7,385 nt of DNA from CANHCC01 sp040381555 (GCA_040381555.1 JBEIHC010000132.1:1-7385), one strand, 5' to 3'; positions 1 through 6,775 are shown, numbered from the stretch's first letter. Notes: generated from the sequence alone by a model not told the origin. Program-made: numbers and translations.

Positions 1-1058
1 AACCGCGCGACATTATAAAAGCCGGAGATGTAGGATACATTATTTCAGGAATTAAAGAAGTAAGAGAAATCAAAGTAGGAGACACAATTACCTCCTTTGA
101 TAATCCGGCGAAAGAGGCAGTACAAGGATTTAAAGAAGTCAAACCGATGGTATTTGCCGGTATTTACCCTGTGGATACAGAAGAATTTGAGGACTTAAGA
201 TATTCATTAGAAAAATTAAAGTTAAATGATGCTTCGTTAGTATTTGAACCGGAAACCTCTTTGGCTTTAGGCTTTGGATTCAGAACAGGCTTCCTGGGTA
301 TGCTTCACATGGAGATTATTCAGGAAAGATTAGAGCGTGAATTCAACATGACAGTAATTACTACTGTTCCCAATGTGGAATTCATCGCAACCATGACGAA
401 TGGAGAAGTCCTTGAAGTAAATAACCCTTCCGACCTTCCAGATCCTACCAAAACTGCCTATTTGGAAGAGCCGTTTATAAAGGCTCAAATAATTTCAAAA
501 TCAGACTACATAGGAAATATCATCAAACTCTGTATGGATAAACGAGGTATTTTTAAAAACCAGAATTATCTTACAACAGATCGAGTTGAACTTATTTTTG
601 AATTACCCTTAGCTGAAGTTGTATTTGATTTTTTCGACAAATTGAAAACCGTATCCAAAGGATACGCGTCATTTGATTATGAAATAATTGGCTTCAGAGA
701 ATCCTCATTAGTCAAAATGGACATCATGCTTAATGGAGAACCAGTAGATGCATTAAGTGCTATTATACATAGAGGCAAAGCGGAAGAATGGGGACGCAAA
801 CTCTGCGTTAAATTAAAAGAATTAATTCCTCGGCAACAGTTTGATATCGCAATTCAAGCAGGTATTGGAGCAAAAATCATTGCACGCGAAACAGTAAAAG
901 CCTTGCGTAAAGATGTTACGGCTAAATGTTATGGGGGCGATATTAGCCGCAAAAGAAAATTATTAGAAAAGCAGAAAAAAGGAAAGAAAAGAATGCGTCA
1001 GGTAGGAAATGTGGAAGTCCCCCAATCAGCTTTTATGGCGGTATTGAAACTAGATTGA
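1..1058 (+). CDS. lepA: Elongation factor 4 (LepA), C-terminal part, 5' truncated by window edge
   Basis: This is the last 351 codons of the ribosome-associated translational GTPase LepA/EF4, which acts in the cytoplasm on elongating or initiating ribosomes. The reading frame is open from base 3 and ends at TGA 1056-1058. The family is about 600 residues long, so the G domain lies outside the window. Visible parts, in order, are the end of domain II (AGDVGYIISGIKEV), domain III (LNDASLVFEPETSLALGFGF, then GFLGMLHMEIIQERLERE), the EF-G-like domain V (EEPFIKAQIISKSDYIGNII, then FDFFDKLKTVSKGYASFDYE), and the LepA-specific C-terminal domain (IPRQQFDIAIQAGIGAKIIA, then AKCYGGDISRKRKLLEKQKK and GNVEVPQSAFMAVLKLD). 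These signatures separate LepA from EF-G and TypA/BipA. The ending in LKLD is as in other Bacteroidota LepA proteins that I recall. The frame appears intact. The next gene starts 4 bases downstream on the same strand, so the two are probably co-transcribed. Confidence 0.97.
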   Translation, partial: PRDIIKAGDVGYIISGIKEVREIKVGDTITSFDNPAKEAVQGFKEVKPMVFAGIYPVDTEEFEDLRYSLEKLKLNDASLVFEPETSLALGFGFRTGFLGMLHMEIIQERLEREFNMTVITTVPNVEFIATMTNGEVLEVNNPSDLPDPTKTAYLEEPFIKAQIISKSDYIGNIIKLCMDKRGIFKNQNYLTTDRVELIFELPLAEVVFDFFDKLKTVSKGYASFDYEIIGFRESSLVKMDIMLNGEPVDALSAIIHRGKAEEWGRKLCVKLKELIPRQQFDIAIQAGIGAKIIARETVKALRKDVTAKCYGGDISRKRKLLEKQKKGKKRMRQVGNVEVPQSAFMAVLKLD

Positions 1059-1062
1059 TGCT

Positions 1063-1710
1063 GTGCGCCTGAGCAAGGCTATTCCTTTTATCCTGATCTT
1101 AATTGGGCTACAATTCTGTGGTCAATCGAGAAAAATAATTCCTACAAGCAAACCCGACTATCTAGTAAATATGGATAGCATATTCTATTCACCAGAATTT
1201 CATCGAGAGATTCGATATGCCACTTCCAATAATTTCCTGCAGGAAAAACTATACCCACAAAATCCTGGGCTCTGGCTTGAACGCTCTACAGCTAGAGCGC
1301 TCCGTCAGGTAAATTGGGAATTATTGAAATATGGAGTTCAACTAAAAATATGGGATGCCTACAGACCCCACTCTGTAACAGTACTACTCTATGCCAAAAG
1401 CCCCAAGAAAAAATATGTAGCGAATCCGGAACGCGGTTCAGTTCATAACCGAGGCTGCGCAGTTGACATCACCCTAGTAGATTTACAAGGAAAAGAATTG
1501 GAAATGCCTAGTGATTTTGATGCATTTGGAATTCAATCCGTTCCCAAATATTTAGGAGGAAGCGTCCGTTCCAGACAAAATAGAGACCTATTAATAAACA
1601 AGATGCAGCAATATGGATTCACAGTAAATGCTGCGGAATGGTGGCATTTTGAATACAAAAACGCGTATCAATTCCCCCTGCTCGACTGGCACTTGGGTGC
1701 AGCACCTTAG
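1063..1710 (+). CDS. D-alanyl-D-alanine dipeptidase, VanX/DdpX type (peptidase M15D), putative lipoprotein
   Basis: This is a zinc D-Ala-D-Ala dipeptidase that hydrolyses the dipeptide used for peptidoglycan precursors. In non-resistant bacteria such enzymes usually recycle or catabolise D-Ala-D-Ala (DdpX role). Family hallmarks are present: WDAYRP with the transition-state arginine R101; SVHNRGCAVDITL with zinc ligands H128 and D135; and EWWHFEY with catalytic E192 and zinc ligand H195. The length of 215 aa is close to VanX (about 202) plus a leader. Residues 1-18 form a basic and hydrophobic segment followed by C19 (GLQFC), resembling a lipoprotein signal, although F at -1 is atypical, so periplasmic membrane anchoring is an inference. 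GTG 1063 is the only sensible upstream start: the ATG at 1058-1060 is in another frame and stops after four codons, and a TAG closes this frame at 1051-1053. No clear ribosome-binding site is visible. The final residues LGAAP are encoded by a repeat found again near 4700. No vanA/vanH-like neighbours suggest glycopeptide resistance. Confidence 0.9.
   Translation: MRLSKAIPFILILIGLQFCGQSRKIIPTSKPDYLVNMDSIFYSPEFHREIRYATSNNFLQEKLYPQNPGLWLERSTARALRQVNWELLKYGVQLKIWDAYRPHSVTVLLYAKSPKKKYVANPERGSVHNRGCAVDITLVDLQGKELEMPSDFDAFGIQSVPKYLGGSVRSRQNRDLLINKMQQYGFTVNAAEWWHFEYKNAYQFPLLDWHLGAAP
1690..1706. repeat. Near copy of the GGGTGC(A/T)GCACC palindrome at the 3' end of the dipeptidase gene
   Basis: Bases 1690-1706 match 4697-4713 at 16 of 17 positions; the only difference is the central base (A here, T there). 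The inner part, GGTGC A GCACC (1696-1706), is a perfect palindrome. The element lies inside the coding sequence and supplies the last codons of the dipeptidase (LGAAP) just before its TAG. In RNA it could form a short GGTG/CACC hairpin, but no T-run follows, so I do not call it a terminator. Confidence 0.5.
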
Positions 1711-1977
1711 TCAAGCACCGAGCCATTTTCGAAACTCCGACGCCCGATCACGGCTAACATAGATATCGCTATCCTTGCAAGACTTCAATGTCAACTTCAG
1801 TTTTCCATTTAAATGCAAACGAATATCCTCTAAACTGCCCCGGGTAATTAAATATTTTCGATTAACCCGGAAATACATATCAGGATTCACCTGCGCGGAC
1901 AAAGCATCTAGGGTAACATCCATCATGTACTGCTGACCATCATTGGAAACACACAAGGTTGTTATATCCTCACTCAT
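1711..1977 (-). CDS. LytTR DNA-binding domain protein, short; possibly a remnant of a response regulator
   Basis: This 88-residue protein is almost entirely a LytTR domain, the beta-rich DNA-binding module of AlgR/LytR-type regulators. Matching segments are MSEDITTLCVSNDGQQYMMD (second strand region), LDALSAQVNPDMYFRVNRKY (the FFRxNR core, F36-R40), LNGKLKLTL (strand) and IYVSRDRASEFRKWLGA (the VSRxR...F..WL ending, residues 73-88). The usual first strand and the receiver domain found in REC-LytTR proteins are missing. The six codons just upstream of the ATG, in the same frame (IESTFF), still align with the family's first-strand end, but TGA 1998-1996 precedes them. This suggests either an N-terminally decayed gene or a different start. 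A weak GGTG/CACC stem followed by six T's lies immediately before the ATG. The stop abuts the stop of the convergent dipeptidase gene. The domain is well supported; whether the gene works is not. Confidence 0.65.
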   Translation of the reverse strand: MSEDITTLCVSNDGQQYMMDVTLDALSAQVNPDMYFRVNRKYLITRGSLEDIRLHLNGKLKLTLKSCKDSDIYVSRDRASEFRKWLGA

Positions 1978-1995
1978 AAAAAAGGTGGATTCAAT

Positions 1996-2211
1996 TCACC
2001 AATGCAACACTTCCACAAAGAACATGAAAAACAATAATACATTTCTGAAAGTATCCCCAGAAATGAAGGCATTCCAATTATTGAGTAAATAATAACTCGA
2101 CAGAATTGAACCGATCTCCACAACTGAACCCATAAAATTTATATCAGGTACCATAAACATTTTAATTAACTGGACTAGAATTCTACAGTATTCAATAATA
2201 TCACCTGCCAC
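1996..2211 (-). CDS. Doubtful 71-codon frame between the receptor and LytTR genes
   Basis: This is an open frame of 71 codons that I do not recognise. It starts at GTG 2211-2209, which shares one base with the TAG stop of the receptor gene (a TAGTG overlap), so translational coupling is possible in principle. The product is moderately hydrophobic, with a C-terminal stretch NVLLFFMFFVEVLHW that could insert in a membrane. It has no family motif. It is in the same frame as the LytTR gene and is separated from it only by TGA 1998-1996 and six codons. It could therefore be the decayed N-terminal part of a longer LytTR protein, but I see no receiver-domain motifs in this frame or convincingly in the other two. 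It may be non-coding spacer. Confidence 0.22.
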   Translation of the reverse strand: MAGDIIEYCRILVQLIKMFMVPDINFMGSVVEIGSILSSYYLLNNWNAFISGDTFRNVLLFFMFFVEVLHW

Positions 2212-4601
2212 TAAAACTCAATCCTGTAATTAAATACCGGAAATAAACCCAACTGATACACTGGGATGACTTCATTCTTTAAATTATCATAGGACTGATT
2301 AAAATAATTTTTTCGATTGGTCACATTTTGAATATCAATAAAGAAATGCTGCGAGGTTTTGGGTCTATTAATTCGATAGCCCACTTTAAAATCTAATCTA
2401 AAATAATCTGGAAATTGACCCTCCCATTCCTGAGAGAAATCAAGTTTTGTTTCTCCAGCTATTCGAGAAGCTACCGTATCTATTGGAGTAAATCGCCTGC
2501 CACCGGCCCAGGTAAATTTAATATCTGTCGTAATCACACTATTACCTTTTTTACCCATTTTAAATTCCTTCCCGGCCAAAGCATTTACCACTCGTTGATT
2601 GTTAAATGCTGTATTTCTCTCGACTCCATCACTTCCTTTATAATTAGATTGAAAAAGTGAAATGGTTGTTAAGAAATAATACTGATTACTAAAGAATTTT
2701 TCGATAGTAAATTCTGTACCATAATTCATCCCGGTTCCGGCATTGATTAAACTGTCTACATCCGGCAATACAAAATCAGCCCCAAAATTCAAGCTAGAGA
2801 ATCCTGTGAGTCGCTGTTCCACTGGCACTCGATCTAATTGCTGCACATAATTCTCCCATTTAAATCGTATATTTTTACCAATACGCAAATCGTATCCCAA
2901 TACTACATGTTGACTGCGGGTTAAATCCAGATTACGATTGGTCTGAACTTGAGTAAAATCGGGCAATCTCGTTTGAAAAAAATACAATGCCATTGGTTGA
3001 TTTTGATAGTGCAGTCCGTATCCGGCGTTGAGTTGGTGTCGAGTATGTATTTTCCAGGAGAGCCCCATTCGAGGTCCAATTCCTGCTGTATTATTTAAAA
3101 ATAATTGCTGATAATGTAATCCGGCTGTTGCAGAGATTTTTTCTGTAAAGCGATACATAAATTGGGAATATAATTGCAGCATTGAGGCATTTCCTTCGAA
3201 ATTTCTACGAATTCTCCAGATACCTAAATCCTGAATTCGACTTTGCATATCTATATCAAACAAATCTGCAATAAATCCAGACTTCCAGGTACTACGGGCA
3301 CTAAACTTATGATTCACAAAACCAGATGCTGTATATCTGTATTGCACAGTTTTATCTCTTAACCAGGGTGCAGCAATGCGATCAGCCTTTGGAAGAGCAA
3401 TATCCGTTGTATCAATATCACTTAAATTATCTTCCCGAGAAACAGCAAGTGTCAGATGAGAATAGGTTTTCTTACCAAAGAAATAAATATGATTCAAGCC
3501 CACGGTTCCCATTCTGGAGCCAAAATAAATATCCAATCCATTTCCTCCAAAAATATCTTCTGTAGATTGGTCTTTGTCTAGAATTTCAATTCTGCTTACC
3601 CCCCCTACCCCAAACATAGAGAAGCTTCCGAACTTAGTATTGGGGAAATTTAATTTAAAGGAAAAATCCTGATATCGTGGTAAAGCAGCAGTACCAAAAG
3701 ATATACCAACAGCCTGAAAAACCTCTAGGGTAGAATAGCGGTAGGAAGCTAAATAGGAAGATCCATTTTTTTTGCTAATTGGTCCTTCAGCCATGGCTTC
3801 AAACCCATTAAATCCAACCTGTCCGGTAAATTCATGTTTTTCATTATTTCCTGGACGCATTTTTAAATCAAAGACTCCGGAAGTAGCATTTCCATATTCA
3901 GCAGGAAAAGCGGAAGTAAAAAAATCAGAAGTTGCGAGTAAATTATTATTTAAAATCGAAACCGGTCCGCCTGTGGTTCCCAATCCAGAGAAATGATTGG
4001 GATTCGGGATTGCGACACCCTCTAATCTCCATAACAATCCAATGGGAGAATTTCCCCGAATAATAATATCATTACGCGCATCATCTGCCCCACTCACTCC
4101 GGCAAAATTTGCAGCCATTCTCGCTGGATCATTTCGATTTCCTGCATATCGTCTTGTTTCATCGATATTAAAGGTTCTAGCAGAGATAAAGGCCAATTCA
4201 TTGTTTGTTTTATCCTTTTCTGAATCTGCAGAAATCACTACTTCTTCCGTTTGCACAACCTGTTCTTCCAATTCGACTGTCAGAATAATTTCCTTTGCAG
4301 ACCCCACTACCAAATCAGAAATAAGCTGTTCCCCATAGCCAACATATCGAACTTTTATCGTTCTTCTACCTACCGGTACCTGAGACAGCCTAAAATTCCC
4401 TTCCTCATCGGCTATTGCACCTAGTGCAGGAGACACATCCAACACCTGAACACTGGCTCCTGGCAAAGAGGATTTCGATTGTTTATCAATAACTTTCCCT
4501 CGAATGGTTTGGGTGAGGGTTTGTGCGCTCAAAGAAGTAGTACCTAAAAAAATGAGAGCCGTTAAAATTAGAAGTGCATTCAAATTGACCATGAGTTTCA
4601 T
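2211..4601 (-). CDS. TonB-dependent outer-membrane receptor with carboxypeptidase-regulatory-like N-terminal domain
   Basis: This is a complete 796-residue outer-membrane active transporter that would import a substrate using TonB-ExbBD energy. The substrate cannot be read from the sequence. Order of parts: a signal peptide (residues 1-26, cleavage likely after SLSA, before QTLTQ); a CarboxypepD_reg-like beta-sandwich at about 31-117 (IRGKVIDKQSKSSLPGASVQ, then DEEGNFRLSQVPVGRRTIKV); a possible TonB-box-like EEVVIS at 119-124; a plug domain at about 133-250 (NDIIIRGNSPIGLLWRLEGV, then FFTSAFPAEYGNATSGVFDL); and a 22-strand-type barrel to the end, closing with aromatic F796 (YRIEF) as outer-membrane proteins do. 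It is a single-protein receptor: there is no SusD-like lipoprotein on either side, and the length is shorter than SusC proteins (about 1000 aa). ATG 4601 gives a proper signal peptide; M4 is an alternative start. No obvious promoter or ribosome-binding site lies upstream. It is separated from the helicase gene by a terminator, so it is probably transcribed independently. Confidence 0.93.
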   Translation of the reverse strand: MKLMVNLNALLILTALIFLGTTSLSAQTLTQTIRGKVIDKQSKSSLPGASVQVLDVSPALGAIADEEGNFRLSQVPVGRRTIKVRYVGYGEQLISDLVVGSAKEIILTVELEEQVVQTEEVVISADSEKDKTNNELAFISARTFNIDETRRYAGNRNDPARMAANFAGVSGADDARNDIIIRGNSPIGLLWRLEGVAIPNPNHFSGLGTTGGPVSILNNNLLATSDFFTSAFPAEYGNATSGVFDLKMRPGNNEKHEFTGQVGFNGFEAMAEGPISKKNGSSYLASYRYSTLEVFQAVGISFGTAALPRYQDFSFKLNFPNTKFGSFSMFGVGGVSRIEILDKDQSTEDIFGGNGLDIYFGSRMGTVGLNHIYFFGKKTYSHLTLAVSREDNLSDIDTTDIALPKADRIAAPWLRDKTVQYRYTASGFVNHKFSARSTWKSGFIADLFDIDMQSRIQDLGIWRIRRNFEGNASMLQLYSQFMYRFTEKISATAGLHYQQLFLNNTAGIGPRMGLSWKIHTRHQLNAGYGLHYQNQPMALYFFQTRLPDFTQVQTNRNLDLTRSQHVVLGYDLRIGKNIRFKWENYVQQLDRVPVEQRLTGFSSLNFGADFVLPDVDSLINAGTGMNYGTEFTIEKFFSNQYYFLTTISLFQSNYKGSDGVERNTAFNNQRVVNALAGKEFKMGKKGNSVITTDIKFTWAGGRRFTPIDTVASRIAGETKLDFSQEWEGQFPDYFRLDFKVGYRINRPKTSQHFFIDIQNVTNRKNYFNQSYDNLKNEVIPVYQLGLFPVFNYRIEF

Positions 4602-4699
4602 GATTCAAATATGTGCGAAATTTTAATCTCCGAAAAAATAATTCTGACCAATCAGGGAAAATACCGGATGAGCGCCAAAAATCCCGGATAAAATCCCAC

Positions 4700-4716
4700 T
4701 TGGGTGCTGCACCCAA
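4700..4716. repeat. Perfect 17-bp palindrome TTGGGTGCTGCACCCAA
   Basis: Two 8-bp arms (TTGGGTGC and GCACCCAA) flank a single central T at 4708. It lies in the intergenic region between the receptor start and the helicase terminator, about 100 bases upstream of the receptor ATG. A near copy sits at 1690-1706. It could be a protein-binding operator for the receptor gene or a dispersed iterated palindrome. The one-base centre makes it more like a DNA site than an RNA hairpin, and no T-run follows on either strand. Confidence 0.6.
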
Positions 4717-4717
4717 T

Positions 4718-4748
4718 AAAAAAGGGCACAATTGCATGTGCCCTTTTT
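4718..4748 (-). terminator. Rho-independent terminator of the helicase gene
   Basis: A perfect 12-bp inverted repeat, AAAAAGGGCACA (4719-4730) and TGTGCCCTTTTT (4737-4748), surrounds a 6-base loop (4731-4736). Read on the - strand, the GC-rich stem core is followed by a run of six T's (4723-4718), starting about 30 bases after the helicase stop codon. The structure is symmetric, so it could also stop + strand transcripts, but no + strand gene leads into it. It isolates the helicase unit from the receptor gene. Confidence 0.88.
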
Positions 4749-4777
4749 CAAGGAATTAACTTCAAATGACTAAATAA

Positions 4778-6601
4778 CTACAATACCGTAACTTCTAACT
4801 TTTTGTCGGGGTATTCCATTCTTTCTAAACTACCGATATTTTTACGGGCAGAACCAGGTACTTTAAACTCTGTTCTGGAACCATGCATTCTAACATCAGT
4901 GATGCTTCTTTCGGGCAATCCGGTGGCTAGGGCAACGAGTTTTGCAACTTGTCTTTTTCCTAATCCATCCTCAATACCAAGGTTCAAGCCGATTTTAACT
5001 GTATCAAAACTACTGCGATCTACCCCACCCCGAGATTCGTAGCGAGAATCACCCCGAGATTCGTTGCGCGAATCGCCACGGGATTCATAAGCCGGACGAG
5101 CATCGCGCTCTCTTCTACCGTAGCTGCTATCACTACTTCCACGGGAAGAAGATCTGCGGTCATCATTACCTCTGGAAGAAGAGCCTCTGCGGTCGCGGTC
5201 TCTTGAACCACCCCGATCATTGTCTCTGCCTCCACGGCCTCCTCTTTCTCTGCTATTATAAGTATCGCCTTCACGACTGCGGCTTTGAGCTCTGGCTGTA
5301 GCTTCTTTACCCACCCATTTCCCGAAATGCAATTGCATAAAACGAAGTAGAATTTCTTCCGGCTCAACATCTTGAATCAATTCATGAATCTGAGGATATA
5401 AAGGTCTCCAAACGGATTCATCCAAAGGCATTGCCTTCAAGGTATTGAAGAAATTAGCCATTCGCAGACTTAATACATCTTCCTGAGTTGGGGGTTCGCT
5501 TACATCAAAGACTTTTCCAACCATTTTCTCCGCTCTCTTCAATAAGTCTGAGCGACTTCTGGAAGCCAGTACCAAAGAAATTCCTTCTTTACCAGCACGA
5601 GCAGTACGACCAGACCGGTGAATATAAACTTCTGGATCATCTGGCAATGTATAATGCACCACATGCGTCAGGTCGTTAATATCAATACCCCGTGCAGCAA
5701 CATCGGTAGCAACCAACAACCGAATGTCACGATTTCTAAATCGGGTCATCACCCGGTCTCTTTGTGCCTGACTTAATTCGCCATGCAGCGCATCAGCAGT
5801 ATAACCATCTCTCAATAATTTTTCGGCCAACTCTTGCGCGTCTTTACGGGTACGGGTAAATACGATACCATATAAATCGGGAACGGAATCAATAAGACGC
5901 TCTAGCAACAAAGGCTTTTCATCCTGACGGCACCACCAAACTTGGTGCTTCACTTTATCAGCTGATTGATTTACTCTTCCGATAGTTACTTCAAAAGGAT
6001 TCTCCATGTACCGCTTGGTCATTTGACGAATCTCTTCTGGAAGTGTTGCGGAGAACAACCAAACTTCTTTTTCTTCGGGGAGGTATTTTAGGATTTTCTC
6101 GAGTTCTTCTCTGAAACCCATATTCAGCATTTCATCAGCCTCATCGAGTACCAAAGTCTGAATCTGGTCTGTTGGAATCTTGCCTTTGCTGAGGTGATCC
6201 ATCAAACGACCTGGGGTAGCAACGATTATGTCTGTTCCTCTACGAAAAGCCATTTCTTGTTTTTCATAAGCAGCACCACCATATACAGGGGTAATACTGA
6301 TACGATCCATATAGCGAGAGAATTTTTCCAGCTCACGAGTAATCTGCAAGCAAAGCTCACGAGTAGGACATAAAATCAATGCTGTTGGATTTTTAGAGCC
6401 CGGTTGAATCCTTTGCAATAAAGGAATACCGAAAGCTGCTGTTTTTCCTGTACCAGTTTGAGCCAGTGCAATTAAATCTGATTGACAAGAATTCAAGTAA
6501 GGAATCACTTGAGCCTGCACAGGCGTTGGATTCTCATAGCCGGCTTCATCTAAAGCCCGCACCAAGGATTCATTCAAATCCCATGAATGGAAATTTTCCA
6601 A
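4778..6601 (-). CDS. DEAD-box ATP-dependent RNA helicase with RGG/RS-rich linker and DbpA-like RNA-binding domain (CsdA/DeaD-like)
   Basis: This is a 607-residue cytoplasmic RNA helicase, probably acting in ribosome assembly, mRNA turnover or cold adaptation, as DeaD/CsdA-type enzymes do. All core motifs are present: Q motif (F4, then GYENPTPVQ ending at Q29), motif I AQTGTGKT (47-54), Ia PTREL (79-83), GG (108-109), Ib TPGR (129-132), II DEAD (153-156), III SAT (184-186), IV IVFTRTR (246-252), V VATDVAARGID (297-307) and VI HRSGRTAR (328-335). Residues about 436-530 form a low-complexity Arg/Gly/Ser/Asp linker with RGG and repeated ESRGDSR units. Residues about 533-607 match the DbpA RNA-binding fold (KIGLNLGIEDGLGKRQVAKL). 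The start is TTG at 6601-6599: it places the Q motif normally, TAA lies two codons upstream, and no in-frame ATG is available near the N-terminus. The gene has its own predicted promoter, a structured leader and a downstream terminator. The exact orthologue (deaD, dbpA or rhlE) cannot be fixed, so I give no symbol. Confidence 0.96.
   Translation of the reverse strand: MENFHSWDLNESLVRALDEAGYENPTPVQAQVIPYLNSCQSDLIALAQTGTGKTAAFGIPLLQRIQPGSKNPTALILCPTRELCLQITRELEKFSRYMDRISITPVYGGAAYEKQEMAFRRGTDIIVATPGRLMDHLSKGKIPTDQIQTLVLDEADEMLNMGFREELEKILKYLPEEKEVWLFSATLPEEIRQMTKRYMENPFEVTIGRVNQSADKVKHQVWWCRQDEKPLLLERLIDSVPDLYGIVFTRTRKDAQELAEKLLRDGYTADALHGELSQAQRDRVMTRFRNRDIRLLVATDVAARGIDINDLTHVVHYTLPDDPEVYIHRSGRTARAGKEGISLVLASRSRSDLLKRAEKMVGKVFDVSEPPTQEDVLSLRMANFFNTLKAMPLDESVWRPLYPQIHELIQDVEPEEILLRFMQLHFGKWVGKEATARAQSRSREGDTYNSRERGGRGGRDNDRGGSRDRDRRGSSSRGNDDRRSSSRGSSDSSYGRRERDARPAYESRGDSRNESRGDSRYESRGGVDRSSFDTVKIGLNLGIEDGLGKRQVAKLVALATGLPERSITDVRMHGSRTEFKVPGSARKNIGSLERMEYPDKKLEVTVL
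5028..5099. repeat. Three degenerate 24-bp tandem repeats inside the helicase linker
   Basis: Units lie at 5028-5051, 5052-5075 and 5076-5099. The first two share CCCCGAGATTCGT and then GCG(A/C)GAATC; the third is more diverged (CCACGGGATTCAT). Each unit encodes eight residues on the - strand, giving the repeated (Y/N)ESRGDSR pattern at about residues 505-525. The unit length is a multiple of three, so gain or loss of a unit would keep the frame. This suggests slippage-driven length variation of the disordered linker. Confidence 0.75.
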
Positions 6602-6770
6602 TGTTTAAATAAGTTAATAATACATACTGCAGCTACGCTACCGAACGAACTTGTTTCTGAGCGCTGCCTATGTACTTCTGCATCTTGAATAATTTATGCA
6701 GAGACCGTTTCCGAAGAAACCCCGGGCATTGCTGAACCAGGTTCAAATGGCAAACCTTAAGTTGCAATTT
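6602..6770 (-). promoter_or_regulatory. Predicted structured 5' leader of the helicase mRNA
   Basis: From the predicted start site (about 6770) to the TTG codon, the leader is about 170 nt and holds several hairpins in a row, read on the - strand. (1) TGAAC-CTG-GTTCA (6745-6733), possibly extended by flanking TTGC/GCAA. (2) GTTTC-TTCG-GAAAC (6720-6707), a 5-bp stem closed by a C(UUCG)G tetraloop. (3) TCTGCAT/ATGCAGA arms (6702-6696 and 6683-6677) with a 12-base loop. (4) GCAGC...GCTGC at about 6667-6630, with an inner GCT/AGC pairing. The bases next to the start codon are A/T-rich and unpaired in this scheme. Long structured leaders are known for cold-shock genes such as cspA and deaD in E. 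coli; a regulatory role here is inferred. I do not recognise a named riboswitch. Confidence 0.45.
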
Positions 6771-6775
6771 CGATA

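Noticed and set aside
1058..1072. ATG overlapping the lepA stop (TGATG) as a start for the dipeptidase
   Set aside because: It is in a different frame and reaches a stop after four codons; the dipeptidase frame begins at GTG 1063.
1063..1710. A glycopeptide-resistance (van) locus
   Set aside because: Only a VanX-like dipeptidase is present, with no VanH/VanA ligase or VanRS neighbours, and its signal-like N-terminus fits a recycling role better.
1978..2000. A possible Rho-independent terminator on the - strand (GGTG/CACC stem plus six T's)
   Set aside because: The stem is only 4 bp with a 9-base loop, and it lies where LytTR homology seems to continue, so coding remains the simpler explanation.
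3772..4338. Two + strand open frames antisense to the receptor (3772-3996 and 3997-4338)
   Set aside because: They lie opposite the conserved plug and N-terminal domain of a clear receptor gene and have no recognisable motifs; they are a by-product of that gene's codon use. The + strand frames at 2415-2660 and 3326-3565 were rejected for the same reason.
4486..4737. A - strand frame covering the receptor start, the palindrome and the terminator stem
   Set aside because: It runs through the terminator and the start of the receptor signal peptide in a different phase and has no family resemblance.
5020..5370. A 116-codon - strand frame in another phase of the helicase gene
   Set aside because: It overlaps the low-complexity RGG linker; its Ala/Val/Glu-rich product is what the repetitive Arg/Gly/Ser codons give when read out of phase.
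6731..6750. GGTTCAAAT resembling a tRNA T-loop
   Set aside because: The flanking bases do not form a T-stem, and no acceptor, D or anticodon arms are present; it belongs to a local TGAACC/GGTTCA palindrome.
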